A stretch of DNA of 64,000 bases from DASSUC01 sp035649895 (GTDB taxonomy: Bacteria; Actinomycetota; Actinomycetes; Mycobacteriales; Micromonosporaceae): NCBI GenBank assembly GCA_035649895.1, contig DASRIS010000138.1, forward strand, positions 1-64,000, read 5' to 3'. The position numbers and the translations under genes are program-made. The notes beneath the pieces were generated by a model. The model ran no database searches, was not told the origin of the DNA, and saw nothing but the letters and a program-made list of their open reading frames with translations. Shown in pieces: positions 55,105 to 63,122 of this stretch (positions are counted from its first letter, which is position 1; each line of letters begins with the position of its first letter).

Positions 55105-55983
55105 TCACGGCCAGAACGCCGGTACCACCAGGTAGACGAGCAGGACGAGGAGGACCCGGGCGCCGACGACGCCTAGTGCGGAGCCGGTCCGCTGCCGGTA
55201 CCAGCCGAGGACCCATCCGACGACGAGCGCGGCCAGGACCATCCGCGCCGAGCCGTACCCGATGAAGGTGGCGGCGTAGGCGGCGGCGGCGAGCGGGACC
55301 CCGGCCGGGCCGGCCACGCCGGTGGCGGCCGGGACGAGCAGGCCGCGGAAGAGCAGCTCCTCAGGGACCACCGCCAGGGCCAGGCCGACGCCCAGGACCA
55401 GCGCCGGGGCGGTGTCCCGCAGCTGCGCGGCGGGGGGTGCGAGCGGGTAGACCAGCAACGCCAGCGGGGCGGCCACCAGCGGCAGGGTGGCCTGTGCCGC
55501 CCAGCCGTGCGGTCCGGGCCGCAGCAGGCGCCACTGTGGCGGGCTGCCGCGTGCCGCTACGCAGACGGCCACCAGGGTGAACGCGGCGAGGACGACCAGC
55601 CGGGCCAGGGGGGCGAGGTCCGCCGTCGGCGCCGCCACGGTGATGAGCCGTACCACTGGGACCGCCGCGAGCACCAGCGGCAGTGCCGCGCCACGGTCGT
55701 CCGGGTCGCGGTCGCCAGGCAGGAGCGGCAGGGCCAGGCACACGGTGGACGCCAGCAGCCCGAAGCATGCGGCGGCGGCCGGCACCGACACCGTCAGCAG
55801 CCACTCCGAGAGCGCCAGTGCGCAGAGGTAGCCGACGAGCAGCGAGGGTGGGAACGCTGGGGCCAGCTCGTCGGGGCGGGCGGGACCGTCCGGGCTGCCG
55901 ACGGTCCCGCCGCGGCGCAGCCGGCCGGTCAGCCCGCCGCGCCGCCCGCCGGCGAGCGCCGGACCGGCGCTAGGCCAGGTCAC
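55105..55983 (-). CDS. CPBP-like membrane protease homologue, degenerate
   Basis: 292 aa, GTG at 55983, overlapping the next gene by 14 bp. About eight hydrophobic segments. The first CPBP motif VVPEELLFRGLLVP (EExxxR) is present. The second motif (normally FxxxH) reads FIGYG, and the third lacks His too. It may be catalytically inactive or a scaffolding homologue. Last gene of the eight-gene minus-strand surface operon; the 55080-55102 inverted repeat could terminate it. Confidence 0.75.
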   Translation of the reverse strand: MTWPSAGPALAGGRRGGLTGRLRRGGTVGSPDGPARPDELAPAFPPSLLVGYLCALALSEWLLTVSVPAAAACFGLLASTVCLALPLLPGDRDPDDRGAALPLVLAAVPVVRLITVAAPTADLAPLARLVVLAAFTLVAVCVAARGSPPQWRLLRPGPHGWAAQATLPLVAAPLALLVYPLAPPAAQLRDTAPALVLGVGLALAVVPEELLFRGLLVPAATGVAGPAGVPLAAAAYAATFIGYGSARMVLAALVVGWVLGWYRQRTGSALGVVGARVLLVLLVYLVVPAFWP

Positions 55984-56212
55984 GGAAGCGCTCCAGGACT
56001 ATCGCGAGGAAGACCAGCAGCAGCGGGAGCGCGACGACGTCGAGCAGGCGCAGGCCGTCCCGGCGAGGGAACGGCCGTGCGCTCTGCAGCAGGACCCGTC
56101 CGGTGAGCGCGGCCAGGAGCAGGAGCAGCACGACGACACCGGCCGACTTGGAGACCTGCGCGTCACCGCGCCCCAGGAAGTCCAGGACCGGGGGTGGCAC
56201 CGACGGCGTCAC
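55970..56212 (-). CDS. Small two-helix membrane protein
   Basis: 80 aa, GTG at 56212 overlapping the upstream stop (GTGA). Two hydrophobic segments (SAGVVVLLLLLAALTGRVLL and LLDVVALPLLLVFLAIVLERF). No family recognised; position inside the surface operon suggests an accessory membrane subunit. Confidence 0.7.
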   Translation of the reverse strand: MTPSVPPPVLDFLGRGDAQVSKSAGVVVLLLLLAALTGRVLLQSARPFPRRDGLRLLDVVALPLLLVFLAIVLERFRDLA

Positions 56213-56697
56213 GGCGCGTCCTCCGGCTCCTCGTCGCGGCCCGGCCCGGCCAGCGTTCCCCGGTAGAGCTCCACCAGGCCGGAGGCTGACGCCACCGCCA
56301 CGAGTGTGGAGAGCCCGAGCGTGGGCGACCACAGGTCCAGGTAGATCATCGCCTGCGCGACCAGGATGCCGAGGGCGAGGCTCAGCCCGGCGCCGAGCAT
56401 CACGGCCAGGCCCCCGTCGGCCAGGCCGAGCAGGCGTACGCAGGCCAGCCCCGGGACCACCAGGAGGTAGGCGAGCACCGGCGCGACACGGGCCCAGGCC
56501 GGCGCGTCGAGGACCACGAGCGCGAGCACGGCCGGGCCGCACAGCAGCAACAGCAACGGCAGCCGGTACGGCCGGAAGCGTTGTCCGGGCCCGCCGGTGG
56601 TGGCCTCCCCGGCCGGCCCGACCAGCCGCAGGCGCACCGGTTGCGGGCGGCCGGACCCACCGTCCTCGCGCGGCAGGCGCTGGTTCATCGGGTTCAT
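56209..56697 (-). CDS. Membrane protein of the surface operon
   Basis: 162 aa, ATG at 56697 overlapping the upstream TGA. A polar, Pro/Arg-rich N-terminus (about 40 residues) is followed by three to four hydrophobic helices and an acidic tail (DEEPEDAP). No family recognised. Coupled to both neighbours by four-base overlaps. Confidence 0.72.
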   Translation of the reverse strand: MNPMNQRLPREDGGSGRPQPVRLRLVGPAGEATTGGPGQRFRPYRLPLLLLLCGPAVLALVVLDAPAWARVAPVLAYLLVVPGLACVRLLGLADGGLAVMLGAGLSLALGILVAQAMIYLDLWSPTLGLSTLVAVASASGLVELYRGTLAGPGRDEEPEDAP

Positions 56698-58571
56698 CCG
56701 CTGCCTCCTCGGGGTCCGGCGAGGATGAAGATCTTGGCGTTGTTGTGCGAGTAGACCAGCCGGAAGCGGCCCGAGGCGATGATCTGGCGCTCGATGCTCT
56801 GGCCCCAGCCGGGCGGCTTGCCGTAGAACGTCTCGGCCCACACGTACTGGCCCTCGGTCATGATCAGGTAGGCGCCGCGCGGGTTGGACAGCATCGCCGC
56901 CTCGATAGCGGGCAGGCTGTCCGGGCCCAGGTCCTCGCCGAGCGGGGTGTACCGGAACTGCTCGAGGTCGCGGACCCGCCAGGGCACGTTGGAGGTGATC
57001 GCGACCAGGGTCACCCCGGGCGTCGCGTTCGCATAGAGCCACTCGATCGCCGCCGCGTCGCCGGCGCGCACCTGCTCGAAGCTTTCGTTGCCGTACCTGG
57101 CCACCAGGAAGCCACCGGTGAGCACGACGCTGAGCAGGCACGCCAGCACCGCGGCCAGGACCGTGCGCCGGGCCGGCCAGGCCGGCACCAGCAGCGCGAC
57201 GACCAGCACGACCATGAACGGCAGCGCGAACGTGTAGATGCGCAGGAACACCTCGCCGCCGTAGTTCTGCGCGAACAGCAGCAGGAACGGGGCACCGGCG
57301 AGCGCCAGCAGGGCCAGGTCTCCCCGGCCCCGGTGCAGGCATCGCCACGCTCCCAGCGCGGCGAGTGCCCAGATCCCCAGTGCCAGCCCCTGCCGCACCT
57401 TCAGGACGAACAGGTGCCCGGGGTCGCCCCGGACCCGCTCGGTGATCCCGCTGTTGACGGTGTGGCTGACCCGGCCGAACGAGCCGACCATGTCCTGGAG
57501 GTGCCCGGACCAGTACGTCACGGTCAGGTAGCTCACGTAGCCGAGCAGGATGACGAGCAGCAGGGCGGGCAGCGCTTGGACGGCGCACCGGCGGATGGCG
57601 ACCAGCATGGTCGCCGACACCAGGATCGCCATCGGGGTCAGCTGGTGGCTGGCGGCGCTCGCCGTGAAGAGCACGAGCACCACCGCCATCAGGCCGGCGA
57701 GCACGGCCGGGCTGGCCGCCACCGGCTCCGGCTCGTGCAGCGTCGGCGCCAGCGGGAGGCCGACCAGCCGCCGCAGCCGCCGCGGCCGCAGCGGCGTGGG
57801 CGATCCGGACGGGTGCCCCTGCCGGGCCCGCCGGCGCAGCCGGCGGCGGGCGCGCTCCAGCCGGGGCACCCGGAACCAGATCACCAGCACGGTGAGGATG
57901 ACCAGGTAGAAGAAGTAGTTGAGCCCCTGCGGCGAGAAGTAGTCCTGCCCGACCCAGTTTGCGGGGAGGAACAACCAGACCGCGAGCCAGGCCGTGCCGG
58001 TCGCGCCGGAGACCGCGCCGGCCAGCTTGTAGACGGTCGCGGCGTAGAGCAGGTTCAGCGCGACCGGGGTCCAGCCGAGCAGCGGCATGGCGTCGGGCAG
58101 CCCGGCCGCCCTGGTCGCCATCGCCGCCCAGGCGAACACCCCCGGCCAGCTGAAGCGGGCGTCGAACTCGGGCAGGGTCTCGCCGGTGCGGGCGATGTAG
58201 TCGGTGAAACCGACGTGCAGCCAGGCCGGGACGAACCGGGGGAGCGGCTCGGCGAGCGTGGCCGCCCCGTGCAGCAGCACGGTGAGCACGACGACGTGTG
58301 CCGCGAGCACCACCGGGCGCACGTCGCGCCCGAAGAACACGGCGGCCAGGAAGCTCACCGTCAGCAGGGCGAGCGCCAGGTAGAGCTGCGCCGGCAGCGC
58401 CTGCACCAGGCCCATCGAGCCGATGTCCGCGGTCCGGGTGGCACGCAGCGCCCGGACGCCGAGCACCAGTGCCGCCGGCGGGGCCGCGACCAGGCCCGCC
58501 AGCAGCGCGGTGCGGCGCCAGGCCGCCGGGCCCGGCCGGGCCGACGCCGGGAGCGGGCCGCGGCCGGTCAC
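56694..58571 (-). CDS. Large multi-pass membrane protein, possibly glycosyltransferase-like
   Basis: 625 aa, GTG at 58571 overlapping the flippase stop. More than ten hydrophobic helices, with the motif NWVGQDYFSPQGLNYFFYL in an extracytoplasmic loop and a basic cytoplasmic stretch (RLERARRRLRRRARQGHP). The C-terminal ~150 residues are soluble (ATPGVTLVAITSNVPWR, LIMTEGQYVWAETFYGK). Similar architecture to membrane-embedded glycan enzymes of GT-C type, but no DXD motif seen. Probably acts on lipid-linked sugars. Confidence 0.7.
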   Translation of the reverse strand: MTGRGPLPASARPGPAAWRRTALLAGLVAAPPAALVLGVRALRATRTADIGSMGLVQALPAQLYLALALLTVSFLAAVFFGRDVRPVVLAAHVVVLTVLLHGAATLAEPLPRFVPAWLHVGFTDYIARTGETLPEFDARFSWPGVFAWAAMATRAAGLPDAMPLLGWTPVALNLLYAATVYKLAGAVSGATGTAWLAVWLFLPANWVGQDYFSPQGLNYFFYLVILTVLVIWFRVPRLERARRRLRRRARQGHPSGSPTPLRPRRLRRLVGLPLAPTLHEPEPVAASPAVLAGLMAVVLVLFTASAASHQLTPMAILVSATMLVAIRRCAVQALPALLLVILLGYVSYLTVTYWSGHLQDMVGSFGRVSHTVNSGITERVRGDPGHLFVLKVRQGLALGIWALAALGAWRCLHRGRGDLALLALAGAPFLLLFAQNYGGEVFLRIYTFALPFMVVLVVALLVPAWPARRTVLAAVLACLLSVVLTGGFLVARYGNESFEQVRAGDAAAIEWLYANATPGVTLVAITSNVPWRVRDLEQFRYTPLGEDLGPDSLPAIEAAMLSNPRGAYLIMTEGQYVWAETFYGKPPGWGQSIERQIIASGRFRLVYSHNNAKIFILAGPRGGSG

Positions 58572-59908
58572 TGCGGGCTCCGGACCAGGCGGACCAGGGC
58601 CGGCAGTACGACGGCTGCCGCCACCACCTGGGCGGTGAGGTAGGCGACCCCCACCGCGGCCACGCCGAACGGGCGCATCCCGAGCAGCGCGAGCGACACG
58701 ACGATCGTGCTCGTGCCCGCCTGGACCGCCACGATCGGCCCGACCCGCTGGCGGAGCCGGCAGGCGGCGACGAACACGGTGACCACGAGCTTCGGCACCA
58801 CCGCCAGCGCGAACAGCCGCAGCACGGTGCTGCTCGCGTCGGCGTACCCGCCGCCGAACGGGGCCAGCAGCAGCGGGGCGCACGCGAACAGCAGCAGGCT
58901 GCCGGCGCCGAGCAGGAGCAGGCCCCGGCGCAGCACGTCGCGAGCGTAGCGGGCCAGCCGGGACGGGTCCGCGGCGCTCTCCACCGTCAGCGACATGCCG
59001 AAGTGGTAGGCCACCAGCTCCATTGAGGAGCCGAGCAGCCAGCCCACGTAGAAGACCGCGTTCGCGCCCGCCCCGAGCACGCTGGTGACCAGCACCGGCA
59101 GCGCGTTCGTGCCGGCCTGGAGGAACAGGAAGCCGACGTAGTCGAGCGTGACGAAGCGGAGCAGGAGCCGCCGGGCGGGCAGCACGCTCGCCTGGGCCCG
59201 GCGGTGCAGCGGCGGCAGCAGCCGCCGGAACACCAGCAGGTTGATCGGGACCAGCGCGAGCAGGACCGGGACCGTCCAGGACAGGAAGATGCCGGTGCTC
59301 GGCGCCACCGCCGCCAGGGCCACCAGGAGCACGAGCTTGGCGACGCCGAAGGCCGCGTTCTCCACCGGCACCCACACCGCACCGCGCAGCGCCGTGAGCA
59401 CGCTGTCCTGGAGCGTGAACACCCCCCATGCCGCGACGGCGACCACGAAGCCAGCGGCGAGCAGCGGGCCGGCGGAGCCCAGCCCCATCCGGTCGGCCAC
59501 CCCGGGCACGAGGACCAGGAAGCCGGTGCCGAGCAGCAGGGCCACGCCGCAGCTGGCCGCGTACGCGTACCCGATGAGGGCGCCACCGCGGCGGCCGGCG
59601 GCCGGGAGGAACCGGGCCAGCGCGGAGTTGAGGTTGAGCTGGGAGAGCATGCTCAGCAGCGTCATCGTGGAGATGACCGCGGCACCGATGCCGAGCTCCT
59701 GCGGGGAGTAGAGGCGCGCGGCGAGCACCCAGTAGCCGATGCCGAGCACCGAGCTGACCACCGTGTTCAGGGTGAGCGCGTACACGTTGGTGTAGAGCGG
59801 GTTGCGCAGGTGGCCGCGCAGCCGGCCGGTGACCGAGCCCGGCCGGGCCGCGGCGGCCTGGTCGGGCGGGTGCTGCACCTGCGCGGTGCCGGGCGGCGGT
59901 GCCGTCAT
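58568..59908 (-). CDS. Lipid-linked oligosaccharide flippase (Wzx/MATE-like)
   Basis: 446 aa, ATG at 59908 overlapping the deacetylase stop. Twelve to fourteen helices; LNTVVSSVLGIGYWVLAARLYSPQELG (core YWVLAARLYSPQELG) is the typical Wzx start. It should move lipid-linked sugar units across the membrane, fitting a polysaccharide export operon. Confidence 0.87.
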   Translation of the reverse strand: MTAPPPGTAQVQHPPDQAAAARPGSVTGRLRGHLRNPLYTNVYALTLNTVVSSVLGIGYWVLAARLYSPQELGIGAAVISTMTLLSMLSQLNLNSALARFLPAAGRRGGALIGYAYAASCGVALLLGTGFLVLVPGVADRMGLGSAGPLLAAGFVVAVAAWGVFTLQDSVLTALRGAVWVPVENAAFGVAKLVLLVALAAVAPSTGIFLSWTVPVLLALVPINLLVFRRLLPPLHRRAQASVLPARRLLLRFVTLDYVGFLFLQAGTNALPVLVTSVLGAGANAVFYVGWLLGSSMELVAYHFGMSLTVESAADPSRLARYARDVLRRGLLLLGAGSLLLFACAPLLLAPFGGGYADASSTVLRLFALAVVPKLVVTVFVAACRLRQRVGPIVAVQAGTSTIVVSLALLGMRPFGVAAVGVAYLTAQVVAAAVVLPALVRLVRSPQ

Positions 59909-60723
59909 GGGGCGTCGCCGCCGGTCCGCGGTGTCCGGGCGGACCGGCGTACGACGTGCTGCCATGCGTGCCGGGCCCGCCGGTAGGCCCGCCAGCCCCG
60001 GGTGCGCAGGCGCTCGCCGGGCCAGGCCAGCGGCCAGCCGGCGCCGGCCAGGATGGTGTCGATCCCGGCTGCGCCGGTGCCCCGCTCGACCAGCACCCGG
60101 GCGACCGCGAACGGGTCGTCGCCGGGGTGGCTGAGCGCGTTCTTCACCGCGCAGGCCGAGGTGTAGCCGGCGGCGCGGACGGTGTGCCGGACCGCCGGGC
60201 TGTGGTACCCGTACGGGTACGCGAACGTGTGCACCCGCTGGCGCAGGCCGTCCTCGAGCACCCGCTTGCTGATCGTTACCTCCTCGTGCAGCTCGGCGCG
60301 GCGCAGGCAGTCCAGCGCCCGGTGGGTATGGCTGTGCGAACCGATCTCGACGCCGTTGCCGCGCAGGTCGGCGAGCTGGTCCCAGTCCAGCGACGGGTCT
60401 TTGCCCGGCCGTGTCCCGGCGCCCACCCGGGACGTGATCACGTACGCGGTCGCGGTGATGCCGTACCGCCGGAGGATGGGCAGGGCTGCGGTGGCGAGGT
60501 CCGGGAACCCGTCGTCGAAGGTGACCAGTACGGGCTTTGGCGGCATCGGCCCCCCCAGGCGCAGCAGCTCCGCGTACCCACTCACGGTAAGCGGCGTGCA
60601 CCCCCGCTGTCGCAGCAACGCCATCTGCTCGTCGAAGTCCCCCGGCGAGACCGACCAGCGCAGCGTGCCGTCCCGCGGGGCGTCGCCGATGCTGTGGTAA
60701 CCGAGGACGGCGACGGCGGTCAT
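59905..60723 (-). CDS. Polysaccharide deacetylase (NodB/CE4 family)
   Basis: 272 aa, ATG at 60723 overlapping the upstream stop. LGYHSIGD start, VLVTFDDGFPD (catalytic Asp pair) and EIGSHSHTHRAL (metal His motif), AYPYGYH. No signal peptide, so it may act on cytoplasmic glycan precursors. It removes N- or O-acetyl groups from sugar units. Confidence 0.9.
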   Translation of the reverse strand: MTAVAVLGYHSIGDAPRDGTLRWSVSPGDFDEQMALLRQRGCTPLTVSGYAELLRLGGPMPPKPVLVTFDDGFPDLATAALPILRRYGITATAYVITSRVGAGTRPGKDPSLDWDQLADLRGNGVEIGSHSHTHRALDCLRRAELHEEVTISKRVLEDGLRQRVHTFAYPYGYHSPAVRHTVRAAGYTSACAVKNALSHPGDDPFAVARVLVERGTGAAGIDTILAGAGWPLAWPGERLRTRGWRAYRRARHAWQHVVRRSARTPRTGGDAP

Positions 60724-63122
60724 CGATCGTTCTCCCGGTGCCGGGTGGCCCGGGCGGTCCAGGCGGCCCAGGCGTAGTAGACCGGGCCCAGCGCCATCCC
60801 GCACAGCTCGACGAAGGTCAGGGACGCCGGGTAGTCCCGCCGCTTCCCGGCGTTCTTCGCCGAGCCCGGGCGCAGGGCGTAGCCGGCGCCGCGGGGCAGC
60901 CGGCGTACCAGGTCACGACGGCCGGACCGGTCGGTCACCAGGCACTTGGTCAGCACGGCGCTGAGCCCCACGCCGTAGTCGAACAGCGTGCGGCGCAGCG
61001 CGCCCAGCTCGCGCTTGTGTGCGTGCCACACGACCGCGGCCGGCTGGTAGGCCAGCGTGTGGCCGGCGAGCACCAGCCGCAGGAAGACGTCGATGTCCTC
61101 GCCGGCCCGGACCGCTGCGCCGGACCCGAGCCGGTGGTCGAAACCGCCCAGCCCGCGCAGCGTCCGGGTGCGGAAGGCCATGCTGGCGCCGGAGCCGTAG
61201 GTCCCCGGCAGGTAGGGGTAGAGCGAGCCCGGACCCGCGCTCACCCGGTGGACCTGCCCGTGCTCGACCACCTCGTACCCGGCCGCGTCGAAGCGACGGG
61301 GCAGGCAGCCCTTGCCGAAGCTGCCGTACTGCTCGACCCAGACCTGGGCCGGAGTGTCCAGCTCACCGGCGAGGACGTAGCCGGTGACCGCGGCTACCCG
61401 CTCGTCGGTGAACCCGTCGACGAGCGCCCGCAGCCAGCCCGGGTCGATGACCACGTCGTCATCGGCGTACGCGACGATCTCGCCCCGTGCCTCCGCCAGC
61501 CCCCGGTTGCGCGCGTGCGCCACGCCCCGGCGCGGCTCGGCGGCGTACCGGACCTCGGGCCGGGCCTCGGGCTGGGCCACGGGCTGGGCCTCGGGCCGGG
61601 CCTCGGCGCTGCCGGCGGTGTAGCCCGCCACCAGCGCGGCGGTGCCGGGCAGGTGCGGCGCGTTGTCGACCACGACGACCTCGTAGCTGGTGCCCGGGTA
61701 GTCGAGCCGGGTGAGCCCGTCCAGGCAGCGGCGCAGGACGGCCGGCCGGCCGCAGCTGGGCACCACCACGGTCACGAACGGGGCCAGGCCCGCCGGGACC
61801 GGCCGGCCGGCTGCGGCCAGCCCGTTGCCCGCCCCGGCCGGCCCGTTGGACTCTCCGGCCGGCCCGTTGGCCTCTCCGGCCGGCCCCAGCTGCTGCTCGA
61901 TCAGCTCCGCGTGCGCCTGCGCGCTCAGCCCGCCCGGCGGCAGGTCGGCGTGCAGCAGGCCGAGGGGCTGCCCGTGCAGGCGGACCAGCACCTGGGCGGC
62001 GCCGTACCGGCGACCGTCCGGGCCGCCGGTGTCGGGCAGGGGCGGAACTGCCTCGGAGAGCTCGACGCAGGCCACGCGTACCGGTGCGGGACCGGAGCCG
62101 GCGGGGGGCTGCCGGTGCTTATGCTCTGCTCGCTTTGCCGGTGCAGAGCCGGGCGCCGCGACGGCGCCGCTGTCGCGTACCCTTCTCGCCCTGGCCTGGA
62201 GGTAGCCGCCGGTGGTCACGGCCAGGCCGGCCAGGATCGCGCCCGCGCGCAGCAGCCCGCCCGGGTCACCGCGATGGCTGGCCAGCAGCTCCCGCCGTAC
62301 GCCGCGGGGCAGGGTCCGGCTGGTGTACTCGCGTTCGGACGACAGCCCCGCCGCGGTGCCCGCCAGCCGCGCCACCACCGCCTTGGACCGGCCCTCGGAG
62401 AAGCAGCGCCGGCGGAAGTAGCCCCAGGTGGCCCGGTCCGGCGTGACCCGGTGATGCACGCTGGCCGCGGGGTCGTAGAGGATGACGCCGTCCGGGTGCA
62501 GGCGGCGCATGCGGATGCACAGCTCGGTCTCCTCGCACCCGACCGGCACCTTCCCGACCCGGCCCAGGGCGGCGCTGAAGCCCCCGGTGCGGGCGAGCGC
62601 GTCGCGGCGGAAGGACATGTTGCAGCCGATGGGGTTGCGCACCGCAGCGACATCTGCGGGCTGCCCGGTGAAGCTGCACCCGACGACCCAGTCGAACTCC
62701 GGGGGCAGCCAGCGCGGCCGGACCCCGTCCCAGGCAGGCACCGCCCGCCCGCCGACCCCGAGCACGCGCGGGTCGGCGTAGTGCCGCAGCAGCCCGGTGA
62801 GCCAGCCGGGCTCCGCTGCGGCGTCGTCGTCCAGGAACGCCACGACCTCGCCCCGCGCATGCGCCACACCGGTGTTGCGGGCTCCGGACAGACCCTGCGG
62901 GCCGGTGTTCGCGAGCACGGTCACGCCCACGCCCATCGCGCCCTGCGCCCGCCGGAGCAGACCCTCGTTGTGGTCGACCACCAGCAGCACCTGGTCGGCC
63001 GGTGCCTGCTGGGCCAGCACCGAGCCGACCGCGCGGACGATCTCCGGCCAGCGCAGCTCGGTGTACGCGCAGATGACGACCGTGACGGTCGGGGCGCACC
63101 CGCTGGCCGGCGGATCAGTCAC
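60720..63122 (-). CDS. Fused double GT2 glycosyltransferase
   Basis: 800 aa, GTG at 63122, overlapping the neighbour by 8 bp. Two complete GT-A domains: first VTVVICAYTELRW with AFLDDDAAAEPGW (residues ~10-260), second FVTVVVPSCGRPAVL with VAYADDDVVIDPGW (~470-740). A linker of about 150 residues contains a 21-bp repeat-encoded ANGPAGE segment (61821-61883) and the AKRAEHKHRQ segment that overlaps a dispersed hairpin sequence at about 62118. Two sequential sugar additions are likely. Confidence 0.9.
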   Translation of the reverse strand: MTDPPASGCAPTVTVVICAYTELRWPEIVRAVGSVLAQQAPADQVLLVVDHNEGLLRRAQGAMGVGVTVLANTGPQGLSGARNTGVAHARGEVVAFLDDDAAAEPGWLTGLLRHYADPRVLGVGGRAVPAWDGVRPRWLPPEFDWVVGCSFTGQPADVAAVRNPIGCNMSFRRDALARTGGFSAALGRVGKVPVGCEETELCIRMRRLHPDGVILYDPAASVHHRVTPDRATWGYFRRRCFSEGRSKAVVARLAGTAAGLSSEREYTSRTLPRGVRRELLASHRGDPGGLLRAGAILAGLAVTTGGYLQARARRVRDSGAVAAPGSAPAKRAEHKHRQPPAGSGPAPVRVACVELSEAVPPLPDTGGPDGRRYGAAQVLVRLHGQPLGLLHADLPPGGLSAQAHAELIEQQLGPAGEANGPAGESNGPAGAGNGLAAAGRPVPAGLAPFVTVVVPSCGRPAVLRRCLDGLTRLDYPGTSYEVVVVDNAPHLPGTAALVAGYTAGSAEARPEAQPVAQPEARPEVRYAAEPRRGVAHARNRGLAEARGEIVAYADDDVVIDPGWLRALVDGFTDERVAAVTGYVLAGELDTPAQVWVEQYGSFGKGCLPRRFDAAGYEVVEHGQVHRVSAGPGSLYPYLPGTYGSGASMAFRTRTLRGLGGFDHRLGSGAAVRAGEDIDVFLRLVLAGHTLAYQPAAVVWHAHKRELGALRRTLFDYGVGLSAVLTKCLVTDRSGRRDLVRRLPRGAGYALRPGSAKNAGKRRDYPASLTFVELCGMALGPVYYAWAAWTARATRHRENDR
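61821..61883. repeat. 21-bp tandem repeat, three copies, in the GT2 linker
   Basis: Three 21-bp units beginning CCCGTTG and ending CCGGCCGG encode the NGPAGE-type peptide repeat in the interdomain linker. Confidence 0.8.

Noticed and set aside
56103..58643. 846-codon plus-strand frame across the surface operon
   Set aside because: Antisense to coupled membrane-protein genes; low-complexity composition only.
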